DNA of 64,000 nucleotides from Prostheceraeus crozeri. Its lineage: Eukaryota > Platyhelminthes > Polycladida > Euryleptidae. This document shows, one piece after another, positions 55,031 to 64,000 of the stretch. Where the stretch lies: NCBI GenBank assembly GCA_907163375.1, contig CAJQUW010009263.1, positions 62,001 through 126,000 of the forward strand, read 5' to 3'. Both the position numbers and the translations under genes were made by a program. Numbering within the stretch: the first letter of the stretch is position 1; each line of letters starts with the position of its first letter. A model generated the notes under the pieces. That model ran no database searches. It saw only the letters and a list, made by a program, of their open reading frames with translations, and was not told the origin of the DNA.

Positions 55031-56307
55031 ATGGAGTGTAAAACTTCCGGTTTTTGTTTGTTTGATCAACAAGCCATACAGACAGATATTCTTAGTTCAA
55101 GTATTGTAGATTATCATCCTCGAACAGCTGAGATTGCTGGCCCCATTGAATTTGTTATTCCTGGTGGTAGTGATGACTACATAGATTTGAGTTATGCGAT
55201 GGTTGATTTGAGGTTTAGAATTCAGCAAGCAGATGGAACTGCTATTGACGATGCACATAAAGTTGGACTGAACAATTTACCATTGACTACATTACTTCGC
55301 GATGTTTTTCTAACGATTGGAGAGCAGCAGGTGGAAGGTGGTCAAAGCGATTATCCCTATAAATCATATTTCAATCATGTATCACAGTTTCATCCAGCAG
55401 CACAAAAAAGTCATATGGAAGCCATGGGATGGTACAGAGATGAAGCAGGAAAATTTGATGTTGAAACAAACAGTGGCTTTGTAAAGCGATCTGCTATGAT
55501 TAAAGATAGTAAAAATGTCAGCTATATGGTCCGCTGAATTTAGACTTCTTTAGACAGTCAAAGTTTTTACTCTGTAATACCAGCATGCGACTCGAGATGA
55601 CATTGAATAAGCCTGAATTTGCGCTGAATGCATTTGCTAAAGTTGACAATTTTAGAATTCATGTGGAAGATATTGCACTTTACATTCGTCGAGTAGTACC
55701 GAATCCAAGTGTCATTAGAGGACATGCTGAAGGTCTTAACCGCCAAAATGCCATTTATCCCGTTCAGCATACAAAGCTTCTCACCTTTACAATTCCGAAA
55801 GATCAAAAGAGTTTCATGAAAGATGGCCTCTTTCCATCGGAAGCACCGAAGCTCCTCATGGGGGCAATGGTTGAAAATGATGCATTTAATGGTAATATAA
55901 AGAAGAATCCTTTCAATTTTAAACACAATCAGTTAAGTGAAATTGCTTTACGTGTAAATGGTGTGAGTCATCCTGGTCCACCCTACAAACCAGATTTTGC
56001 TGCGGATCAATTTATGCGCAGTTATGTTGATTTTATGGATGTTTTTGGCTTTTACAATACGGATGATACCAACGGACTGACTATGAAAGAGTTTAAGAGT
56101 GGATATACTATTTATGCATTTGATTTGACTGCTGACAGCGATATTAGTGCACCCTATCGTCAAGCGAACGTGCCTCATAATATTCGTTTGGATTTGACGT
56201 TCAAAAGAACACTACCTGAGACGATCAATGTATTAATTTATGCAGTCTTCGATTCAAATATTGAAATTACAAAGTATCGTGACGTGATTCTTCAGTATAA
56301 TCGTTAA
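55031..56307 (+). pseudogene. Polinton major capsid protein (double jelly-roll), broken about once
   Basis: The family is known in invertebrate genomes as F54H12.2-like proteins. Readable hallmarks include DILSSSIVDYHPRTAEIAGPIEF, DDYIDLSYAMVDLRFRI, TTLLRDVFLTIGEQ, YPYKSYFNHVSQF, then KVDNFRIHVEDIALYIRRV, NDAFNGNIKKNPFNFKH and SGYTIYAFDLTADSD, spread over two jelly-roll halves. It builds the icosahedral shell in Polintons. About one break is apparent and otherwise the gene is full length, so decay is recent. The downstream protease start overlaps its end. Confidence 0.85.
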
Positions 56308-56768
56308 TGAGTTGGTTGACTGCTGACGATATTAAGACTAAAGTGCAGCGTAATGCAGACGAAGCGACGTTGAAAGCTTTCGATAATGTCTATTCACTCG
56401 ATACCTTACCACCTGCAGTAAATCACTATCCCATCTTTATTGTGCTAAACACTCATTCGCAGAATTTAGGCGGTGAGCATTGGAAAGCGATCTTTATTGG
56501 AGAAGACCGACGTGGTGAACTATTTGACTCTCTTGCTCAACCTCCAAATATACCAACACAGCAGTGGTTGAGAAAACATACGCGTCAATATCAGCGAAAT
56601 GAACGCATACTACAACATCCACTTTCATCAACGTGTGGTGCTTTTGTACTATACTTCATCTTAAAACGTTTACATTTATCTCGATTTGCATCTATTATTC
56701 AAAACTTTTCATGTAATCCATCCTCTAATGAAAAAATGATTTGTAAGTTCTATCATGATTTGAAATAA
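56307..56768 (+). CDS. Adenain-like cysteine protease (maturation protease)
   Basis: 153 aa, with the start overlapping the end of the capsid gene. The catalytic His lies in GGEHWKAIFIGE near residue 54, the Asp in GELFDSLAQPP near residue 70 and the Cys in LSSTCGAFVLYF near residue 113. The C-terminal helix follows. This is the Ulp1/adenovirus-type protease that Polintons encode to mature their capsid proteins. The order H-D-C and the SSTCGAF motif are standard, and the length is in the usual range. The frame looks whole. It is convergent with the TBP-like gene, with about 26 bp between them and AATAAA signals on both strands. Confidence 0.85.
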   Translation: MSWLTADDIKTKVQRNADEATLKAFDNVYSLDTLPPAVNHYPIFIVLNTHSQNLGGEHWKAIFIGEDRRGELFDSLAQPPNIPTQQWLRKHTRQYQRNERILQHPLSSTCGAFVLYFILKRLHLSRFASIIQNFSCNPSSNEKMICKFYHDLK

Positions 56769-56794
56769 AAACATCATGTTGGAAAAATTGTTTT

Positions 56795-57341
56795 TTATTT
56801 TACAATCCGCTGGGTACGTACATACTCAATGAGATAGTCTAGGATCACATTTGCTTGTACATGAGATTTTAGTCCAGTAATGATCACTTTACTATTATGA
56901 AAGATTGCCACATGCACAGGTAACCAACAACTAATGAGAGCTGCAGGAAAAAGTTCGGGTTCATAACACAAATTGTAACTGCTGGTACGAATCTTCAAAA
57001 ATGATAGACTGTCACTCAATTGAGTAGAGATCACCATATTGTCCACAGTCAGATTCGACATCACACACCTCTCCCTCTTCCATATCCGACGTAGTAGTCT
57101 TTGTAGCTCTAAGCGCATTGACTGCGCCGATGAATGAGAAAGGGCGCCGAGAATCTGTACAGTCCCATTTGGGAAGAGTTGAAGATTCCGTGAATTGTTC
57201 ATCTTCACCACTAACATTTGAGGTCGGCCCGGGTAATACTTGCTGTTTGGAAGCTGTTGGTGTAATGTTGTGAGATCGATTTTGGTGTAGAGTCTGAAGC
57301 GACGGAGAATGTTGACGATGGTGTAGCGATGGCGCTTCATG
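56795..57341 (-). CDS. TATA-binding-protein-like transcription factor
   Basis: A 181-aa frame from the ATG at 57341 (MKRHRYTIVNILRRF), although the frame is open up to 57478. It has two TBP-type repeats. Repeat 1: YTKIDLTTLHQQLPNSKYYP, then PQMLVVKMNNSRNLQLFPNGTVQILGA, followed by a helix (SAQSMRLELQRLLRRI). Repeat 2: SNLTVDNMVISTQL, YNLCYEPELFPAAL, then VHVAIFHNSKVIITGLKSHVQA and a helix. YEPELFP and the xxIF..SKVxxTGxK motif are the best known signatures of TBP, and the length equals the TBP core. It would bind TATA DNA and recruit TFIIB and polymerase. It is probably element-encoded, on the minus strand beside the PC4-like genes. Homology judged by eye. Confidence 0.65.
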
Positions 57342-57662
57342 ATGAAAGAATGAGTAAATTGAGCGATGTACCTTCCTTTTATACTTTTCCCAACTACCTT
57401 GATGAAATGTGAAGTTAGTATGGAGTTGGGAATGATAGAGTTGAATTCGCCGATTGTTGACGCGCAGCCAGATGCCATTTCCGATACGTGAATGTCTTTT
57501 CATATAGAAGTATTTCAAATCCTTCATGATATGATGTAGAGATTGAAAATGACGATAAGATAAAGCAAACTCTCTTCTCACATCTCCAGTTGAATCTTTG
57601 AAATAGACGTTTCGATCATGATCCGTTTCAATAAGTTGTAGGGAATCTAATTTCCAACTCAT
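57012..57662 (-). CDS. PC4/p15-like coactivator, longer copy
   Basis: ATG at 57662 (MSWKLDSLQLIETD). The core, about residues 1-100, has two PC4-type modules: VYFKDSTGDVRREFALSYRHFQSLHHIMKDL and then IWLRVNNRRIQLYHSQLHTNFTFHQGSWEKYKRKVHRSI. Each looks like strands followed by a long helix, as in the PC4 single-strand-binding fold. The tail, to 216 aa, is Ser/Thr/Gln-rich and acidic at the end (SDMEEGEVCDVES). The 3' part overlaps the TBP-like gene in another frame by about 330 bp. Closely similar to the neighbour at 57685. Confidence 0.5.
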   Translation of the reverse strand: MSWKLDSLQLIETDHDRNVYFKDSTGDVRREFALSYRHFQSLHHIMKDLKYFYMKRHSRIGNGIWLRVNNRRIQLYHSQLHTNFTFHQGSWEKYKRKVHRSIYSFFHHEAPSLHHRQHSPSLQTLHQNRSHNITPTASKQQVLPGPTSNVSGEDEQFTESSTLPKWDCTDSRRPFSFIGAVNALRATKTTTSDMEEGEVCDVESDCGQYGDLYSIE

Positions 57663-57684
57663 GATGCGTGGTAGTCATGTCTGA

Positions 57685-58041
57685 TTAAGATTTGCATAGT
57701 AGGGCGATGAACTCACGACGAATAAATGTCATGATGGAGCGATGTATGTATCTTCTATACTTCTCCCAATTGTATTTGCGAAATGAGAAACAGTTTGCGG
57801 AATGAGAATGGTAGATTTGAATTTCATTTCTGTAATGTTGAAGCCAAACTTGATCACCCAAGGAGATGAATCTTAATGTTTCAAAATATTCCAAATCCCT
57901 CATGATATCATTGAGGTTGACAAATTGTCGCCATGTTAATGTAATACCTCTTGATGTATGACCATGAGAATTTTTGAAATGTACGTTTCCATCACGATCA
58001 ACTCTGATATATTGTAGAGAGTCCAAAATCCAAGTCTTCAT
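57685..58041 (-). CDS. PC4/p15-like coactivator, short copy
   Basis: 118 aa from the ATG at 58041 (MKTWILDSLQYIRVD); the frame has a non-ATG extension. Module 1: NVHFKNSHGHTSRGITLTWRQF, then a helix (VNLNDIMRDLEYF). Module 2: VWLQHYRNEIQIYHSHSANCFSF, then RKYNWEKYRRYIHRSIM. The pattern resembles human PC4 (GISLNPEQW...L..QI.DI) twice in one chain, so one polypeptide could mimic the PC4 dimer. It binds single-stranded DNA in promoter opening, if the assignment holds. It is divergent from the 58.1-kb gene with 35 bp between starts. Tandem paralogue of the gene at 57662. Confidence 0.5.
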   Translation of the reverse strand: MKTWILDSLQYIRVDRDGNVHFKNSHGHTSRGITLTWRQFVNLNDIMRDLEYFETLRFISLGDQVWLQHYRNEIQIYHSHSANCFSFRKYNWEKYRRYIHRSIMTFIRREFIALLCKS

Positions 58042-58076
58042 GATTTTATGCAAAGCCGCAGATCAGCAATATAAAA

Positions 58077-59474
58077 ATGTCGTTTTATCATATTTTGCTT
58101 AGCAATGTGGCTACGAAGAGATTTGCTAGTAATCGAGCCGCACTCTTTTCTACTCCCATTGATCATGCACAACAGCTAAATGGAAATCGGGGAGTGGGTG
58201 TCACTCAACTTGTTTATAGCAACTGTGTCTATACTTTTGATCATGAGGTGATGACTATTAATATGAGACGTACAGCTGCTTATCAATGTGAAAAGGGGTG
58301 CCGAGTATACATTCCACAGTGGTCAAAGAAAGATCTCTTATCATGTAAAAAGTTTATATATGATTTCTTGAATAAAGCGAGTAAACATATTGTCCAATTT
58401 ACTCCGCACAATGATGATTATAATTATGTACATCATGTAGTTGAGAAAGATTGGATTGTTGGTTTAAGTCCAAGTTTAAGAAATGATTTAGGTTACCTCG
58501 CTAGCGCCTTAACAAGCTATGATAATTTTAACGTTAATTACCACATAGGTGGTCATAAACAGTTAATATATCGAGAGGAAGCTTATTATGTAGATCTTAT
58601 TACAAGAAATGAGAAGACCTTGGTGAAGAAGATTGTGATTAAGCCAAGAAAGACAAACATGACTCCTGAAACATTATTGAAGAAATTTAATTATCTCCTT
58701 CGAGTTGATGGTAAACAAGTGGCAACATTGACTTATATCAAATCATCTAATCATATTGCAATAAGTAAATTAAATGATGATGATCTAGTATTAGTTTGTT
58801 CAAAAGATTTTCATCAGTTCTTACGACATCGTTCTGCAGCTGTTCATGGAAAATCTGATATGCAACATTTACCATGTGAAAGGTCAAATCAATTTGATAC
58901 AGAATGGACCGTATCTTTATACAGAAAGTGTGTAGAGCCTTTAGGTGGTATCTTACATGAAACAAGAGTGTTGATGCCTCGCATTATTACTTCGGTTAAA
59001 TTGGTTGTAGATTATTTAAATGAAGTGATTAATGAGCAACAATTTTCATTTTCTGAAAAAGAAGGTGTTTTGTCTCTCACTATAAGTGGAAAAGGTATTG
59101 AACTAATTATGGATAAAACTCTAATGGACATTTTGGGTTTTGATCAAAATATCTTTAAAAGTGGTACTGTAACCAAAGCTAGCGATGACATGTCGCTATC
59201 GCGTCGTATTAACTATTTTCAGATATATTCCAATATTGGTGAAGATGTACGTGTGGGAGATGTTGAAGCTCCATTGCTAGCAATGATACCATACCAGCCA
59301 AAAAGCTGCAGTATTTTATCTGAGCATACTTTCAAGAAAGTGCATTATACAAAGCTGAAATCAAACTACATCCCACAAATTGATATTGCCATTTATGACG
59401 ATGCTGGTGCGTTGATTCCTTTTCATAAAGATGCTGTGACAAGTATCACACTCCATTTCCGAATGAAGAGTTAA
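58077..59474 (+). CDS. Polinton penton/minor-capsid-type structural protein, copy 1
   Basis: 465 aa, whole frame. The start MSFYHILLSNVATKRFASNRAALFSTPI is followed by a beta-rich body with GVTQLVYSNCVYTFDHEV, and the protein ends SNYIPQIDIAIYDDAGALIPFHKDAVTSITLHFRMK. The closing D.A/GALIPF....T.HFR block is typical of a Polinton structural family found near the capsid genes, which I believe corresponds to the penton or vertex protein. TATAAAA directly precedes the ATG. It is a divergent paralogue of the next gene. Confidence 0.6.
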   Translation: MSFYHILLSNVATKRFASNRAALFSTPIDHAQQLNGNRGVGVTQLVYSNCVYTFDHEVMTINMRRTAAYQCEKGCRVYIPQWSKKDLLSCKKFIYDFLNKASKHIVQFTPHNDDYNYVHHVVEKDWIVGLSPSLRNDLGYLASALTSYDNFNVNYHIGGHKQLIYREEAYYVDLITRNEKTLVKKIVIKPRKTNMTPETLLKKFNYLLRVDGKQVATLTYIKSSNHIAISKLNDDDLVLVCSKDFHQFLRHRSAAVHGKSDMQHLPCERSNQFDTEWTVSLYRKCVEPLGGILHETRVLMPRIITSVKLVVDYLNEVINEQQFSFSEKEGVLSLTISGKGIELIMDKTLMDILGFDQNIFKSGTVTKASDDMSLSRRINYFQIYSNIGEDVRVGDVEAPLLAMIPYQPKSCSILSEHTFKKVHYTKLKSNYIPQIDIAIYDDAGALIPFHKDAVTSITLHFRMKS

Positions 59475-59483
59475 TGCAAAAGT

Positions 59484-61032
59484 ATGCTAATATATTTTTC
59501 CAATGTGAATAATATGGAAAGTGAAAATAAGGACTCGTTTCTAATCTACTTACCCAGTAATGCTTCTATGAATAAATTTCCCAAAAATAAACCATCAGAC
59601 TATCGAGTAGAATTAAATCGCCCACTGCATTTAGAAAGTGAATGGGAGGTTGGCGTTTCTAGTATTTGCTATGATAGCAATATTCAGAATGTGAATGATT
59701 TGGAAGAAATGATATTGACTCCTCGCACCCATGATGGAATAACGATGAATAATGCATTCCAGTTCCCATACAATTTAACATCAGATGGAAAGTGGAACTA
59801 TGAATGGATTCAGATAAAATCAGATTCTTATGAACCATTTGGGAATGAGAAAATTATTAAGGCATTCAACAGTGGTAATACTTCCATCATGAAGAATAAA
59901 AATCAGAAAGTTTATGAGTTTACTATCTATCATTGGAGTGGGAGACAGTTCCTTCGCTTTCATTCTTTTACTAAAGGTCTTACACAGGTTGGATAATGAA
60001 TTCTATCCACATCTCGGTTTTGGCCATGGACTACATCTAACGTCAATTGCTACTGCAAATGTTAAAAAAGTTTATTCAAATCGAATCAACAAATTTCATT
60101 ATAGATTTAAAATATTTGATGAAGATGTTGTAGAATGCGAAGAACGCATCATTTTGAAAAAGCGTGGTGTTCAACCTTTATCACTTATTGAGTTAGTAAA
60201 ACGATGGAATGAGACTGTGGGTAAGAAGTATGGAGAGAAAATTATGGCGGACAAAAATAAGTTGGTTATTCAGAAATATAATGACAAACTTACAGTTTAT
60301 TTCTCTCCAACCTTGCGTCATTTTGTAAGACATTATACACCTATTATTGGAAACGGTGTGGTGTATGGTTCTCATGAATATCACACTAAAGCTGATTCAG
60401 TTAATGATGAATGGTGGGTGGACATCTATGGTGATCGCATCAAGAAAATTTACCAGTCTTATCAAGAATCTAAAGTTGCTATCAATATAATGCCGCGTCT
60501 ATATCATACAGTTGAAAGCTTCATTCATGTAGTAAATCCTTGTATACAACAGAAGTTGAAGCATGTGATGAAAAGTAAATATGATGTAAAGACACACCAC
60601 ATTTCGTTTTCAATTGAAAATCAACGCGTTGTTCTGAAACTGGGTGATGACATTCAATGTCAATTGAGTAAAAATTTGAAAAAACTCTTTGGTTTTTCAA
60701 TGCTACAAACTGTGTTTGCTGCTGCGCATACGATTGGTATAGAAACACCAATGACACTTGATAAACATGAACAGCACCTTTACATTCAAAGTGATTTGAT
60801 TCTACCTATTTCTGTTGGTGAGAAAAAAGAATACATTTTACGTGATTTCATTCATGATAAAGACGCTTCATATGGAATAGTCGAGAAGATGTTTGAATCT
60901 ATTTTCTATCATCCCGTCGTCAAACAAACTATACCCTCTATTACTATCAAAATTACCAATGGTTTACAAGAGTGCATCCATGTGAAAGATACTAAATCCC
61001 TCGTAACTTTAGTGTTTCGGAAAACAAAGTGA
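59484..61032 (+). pseudogene. Polinton penton/minor-capsid-type structural protein, copy 2, broken about once
   Basis: Paralogue of the preceding gene and about as long. Hallmarks: FLIYLPSNASMNKFPKNKPSDY and LHLESEWEVGVSSICYDS near the start, the standard opening of this Polinton family; RIILKKRGVQPLSLIELVKRW and VINIMPRLYHTVE-like segments in the middle; SITIKITNGLQECIHVKDT near the end. About one break is apparent. Followed by AATAAA near 61055. Both copies would supply vertex or minor virion parts. Confidence 0.6.
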
Positions 61033-61211
61033 AGTCATTGTGATATGTTTATTGAAATAAAAATATGTATATGAAAAAGTCTTTTCACCGATATAGGGGG
61101 AATGGGCTGACTGTAGGCATATATTCACAAGGAAGAAACGATCTCATGCGATATATAAAACAGCAATGTTTATCTACAGAAATCAACATCAAAATACTAA
61201 GTTAAGGATGA

Positions 61212-64000
61212 TTATGCTAAGACGTCTCCTGAATGTGGTAGTGTGAGTTTAATTCTTTTGGGTGGTGGTATGTTTGTGTCAGGATGTCCATGTGGAAGAG
61301 ATATGTTGTGTTCTAACCAGCACCTCTTATCCTCCCATGCTGAAAGCGCCCGTTTCCTAAAAGTATGAGTTTTGATCTCATGCGACTTAGATTTTAAGAT
61401 TGTCATATTGACAAACGTTATATTTTTATTTCTATAGGCTTTCCTGAAATTTTTATGTTTCATGTTAGAGACCAATGATCTTGATATGCCTTTAGCACGC
61501 TTAATACTATCGTCGCTATCCTTTAATTTCATACTGTACATTTTTGGACGGAGGAGAATCATTTCATCTATTTCCTTCCCTGCTGTCTCATCCTTAAAGC
61601 AGCCAAGTTTTGCCTTATTTTTGATGGAGTAGAGTGGGTGATCAGTAGGATAATTTGATGTATCAAAATATCTTTCTAAAGATTTTCCTACTTCATTGAA
61701 ATTTAAATCTTTTTGAGTGGTAATACCTAAGAAGAAACTATCTGTATCGCCACCCAACAAACGAACCTCTTTTACGAGAGGACATGGTTTTAGTATTTTA
61801 TAAAAGAGTTGGTACATTTCAAGCTTAGAGTAATCTAGTACAGCTTGACCAATATAGATGGGTTTGCACAACTCAACTTCAGATTTTATCATTTTAACAC
61901 CTACAAGGTCCTCATCGATAATGTCTCTATCGATGAATAGAGGTGATGAGACCAATTTCTAAAATTTTGTAACATCATTGACTAGTTTATAGTTTACACG
62001 TTTTCTAACATCCTCCATCGTCTTACCAAATAGACTATTATTCTTATACTTATAAAAATCTTTTTCAAAATTATTTTGGGCTAGTGCACGTTTCTGGCTG
62101 TTGCTATCAATATATGGTTTGAGGAAGGCTTTCTGTCTAAATTTAATAATGCGGTGAACTCTTTTTAAAATCATACCCATTTCAAAATAAAATTTTAAGA
62201 TGCTAAAGTGGACTAGATAGTTTTCCTTATCATACTGGGTGAGTAAAAGTTTGCGGCAAGGCTTATAGTCGGGTTGACCGCATGATTCTAAATCTTTATG
62301 AAATTGTTTCATAAAGTCGGAAAACATATCTTTGGTCACTTCACCTGATTCGGGTGCGAGTGGAAAATCTACGGTTTTATGTTTAATATTATTTGGATAG
62401 ATTAGATCTATCTCAAAATAATATCCCCAATCACCTTCATCTGGAATTGCTAGTATGTTAGAAGGGTTGGAGAGATGCTGAATTTCACTATCATCTAACC
62501 AGCTAAACTCAGAGTGAGGGAGTGGTTTGGATAGTGAACTACCATATAAATTATTTTGGTCATAATACTTAAGATGAGTCTGATCATCGCCTACTAATTT
62601 TGATTTTAACCTATGTTTATTTACAAATGTGAGACCACCGCGAATTCCTCGCTCAAATAAATTATACATCTCTGGATCTTGTAAGAGATGAATGGTCTCA
62701 CCAGTCATTTTAAAAGCAGACTTAAATGACATGGCTGGCAGACTGACAAAGTGGACGGGATCTAACTTATCTTCTTCTAATGCCACTCGTCGAAACTCCT
62801 GAAATACATCAGCCAGCAAAAATACATCTAACTTAAGGTAGGCAATCATATATTCGCCAAATGTATGGCAGTCAAATTTTATCCATGCATCTTGTGCATG
62901 ATCATAATCTTCGGTCTTACATTCTGCACCGCTCAAATCATTTTTAAATTTATCTATGGGCGGAAGAGAAGTCTCGCCGAGTTTATTAATCGCATCAAAA
63001 TATGCATATGGAAAGACTCCTTTCCGTGTGATGACTTCATCGGTTAGATTTGGATATTGTTTCTTAAGATTTTGTGTTAGTGGAAGAGACTTTAGATTTT
63101 GTACGAGAGAGGCCAGTGATGCAGTCATAAATTGGTAGGAATCTAAAAATTTTATATCAAAATAGACCGTCTTATTTTCTTTAGTTTTATCGACAGGCAC
63201 TTTTGCTGTCATGGCCATAAACTTCTCTCTCGTTTGTGCTATTACATCAAGCTTCCACTCTTTCATTTGACCTAAACCTCCTTTTATTATCATATGGCTG
63301 TCGTAGCCCTTGAAATTATGGAAAATGACCGGTAATGTACGCCGTTTCATCCTAAGTGAAAAATTGCATTTTGAACATAGTGCGTTTCTAAATTTACCAG
63401 TGATGTGATCATGGTCGCGCACTTTCTTAATCTTATCATCATCAAATGTTTTCCTACATTTGGGGCAAACGTTGCAACTATCAAATTTTGCTTGATCATC
63501 TGCTGTCATATGCAATGATCTGCGATAGAGTTCACCATCATACTTTTGTTGAAATTTTACAGCCTGTTCGAGGAATTGTAGGAATTGGTAAATACAATCC
63601 TCACCTTGCCAGACGTGCTTTTTATTTTTTCTATTTTGGAAATGGTCATGCCATACTTCATAGCAGGATATGGCTGCTGGCTTGTGGATGATATCATCGA
63701 TATAGCATTCGATGTCAGCATAGATGACACGAAGAGGACTTAGTTCATCGCCATTCTCTCTATATGAAAACTCCTTATCTTTGGGCATGCGCTCCATTTG
63801 TAGTTTACCTCGCTTACACCATTCGTAATGAGTTTCAAATTTATTTTTACTCCTAAAGTTGCGAATGCATCTGTCACAGTAATAAATCTCTGATGAGCTA
63901 GAATTTCTTAGGTGGTGGTATAAGCGAGAAATTTTGGGAATACCGCAGTAGTGCCATTCCTCACTATCATCCTGTCTTACCAATAAAAGGTTGACAACGT
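61212..64000 (-). pseudogene. Polinton protein-primed DNA polymerase B, partial, broken about once
   Basis: Minus strand, with the N-terminus beyond the right edge. Readable parts: a Cys-rich finger (YYCDRCIRNFRSKNKFETHYEWC), the exonuclease region (LRVIYADIECYID), an HNH-like CPKCRKTFDD and VRDHDHITGKFRNALCSKCN finger, then IFHNFKGYDSHMII, the TPR-type polymerase A motif (LKYYDQNNLYGSSLSKPLPHSEF), and polymerase C (LLGGDTDSFFLGI). KLGCFKDE and MILLRPKMYSM follow. It replicates the element with a protein primer. The gene appears to have about one break and is otherwise well kept. Confidence 0.9.

Larger units (their letters stand above)
44517..64000. mobile_element. Polinton/Maverick, cut by the right edge
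   Basis: A large virus-like DNA transposon. The diagnostic set is present: protein-primed DNA polymerase B, retroviral-type integrase, packaging ATPase, adenain-like protease, major capsid protein and penton-type structural proteins. At least 19.5 kb lies in the window. The left end is put near 44517 (AGTAAGTAAAACTCC) because GC-rich direct repeats start there and share words with the block at 48-49 kb. The matching terminal repeat would lie outside the window, so this boundary is provisional. Most frames are open, and a few genes carry about one break each, so the insertion looks young. Genes are tightly spaced, some overlapping, in both orientations. Confidence 0.9.

Noticed and set aside
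60193-60757. Minus-strand frames inside the penton-type gene
   Set aside because: Antisense shadows of a well-supported plus-strand coding region.

Overview
The window looks like nuclear DNA of an invertebrate animal. It is AT-rich and gene-poor, has two intron-flanked exons of one host gene, and is packed with metazoan transposons: Ty3/gypsy, Tc1/mariner-IS630, RTE-like and CR1/L2-like LINEs, Penelope, piggyBac, hAT- and pogo-like ends, MITEs, a tRNA-derived SINE and a Polinton. The species cannot be read from the sequence. A marine invertebrate is only a guess.

Layout. From 0 to 4.5 kb lies a decayed Ty3/gypsy fossil on the minus strand, cut by the window edge, next to a 1.5-kb IS630/Tc1-type transposon with long terminal inverted repeats. 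From 4.5 to 37.6 kb is sparse DNA. It holds two exons of an unidentified host gene (8.07-8.43 and 10.84-11.17 kb, minus), a GIY-YIG retroelement remnant inside the intervening intron, several 5'-truncated LINEs, MITEs, a SINE, a dispersed CCCGGG-centred repeat field (30.3-31.7 kb), a Penelope-like element with inverted arms (33.6-34.9 kb) and a 1.1-kb foldback element (35.2-36.3 kb). From 37.6 to 39.25 kb is a longer CR1/Rex1-like LINE. From 40.3 to 43.4 kb is a complete-length but inactive piggyBac element with TTAA duplications.

From about 44.5 kb to beyond the right edge lies a large Polinton/Maverick, mostly with open frames and therefore fairly young. Its left 4.5 kb is richer in GC and full of direct repeats. 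It carries three identical TATATAAA promoters and a few small genes. The core follows: a DnaQ-like candidate, a module resembling the N-terminal region of Polinton polymerases, RING-like proteins, two short basic amphipathic (pX/pVI-like) proteins, the packaging ATPase, a chromodomain integrase, the major capsid protein, the adenain-like protease, two penton-type structural paralogues and the protein-primed DNA polymerase B.

The most interesting part is a short minus-strand block at 56.8-58.04 kb. One open frame resembles TATA-binding protein over its full core length. Upstream lie two tandem paralogues that look like duplicated PC4/p15 single-strand-binding coactivators. With the repeated TATATAAA promoters of the left end, this suggests that the Polinton carries its own transcription-initiation kit. 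That is inference from motifs read by eye, not a database result.
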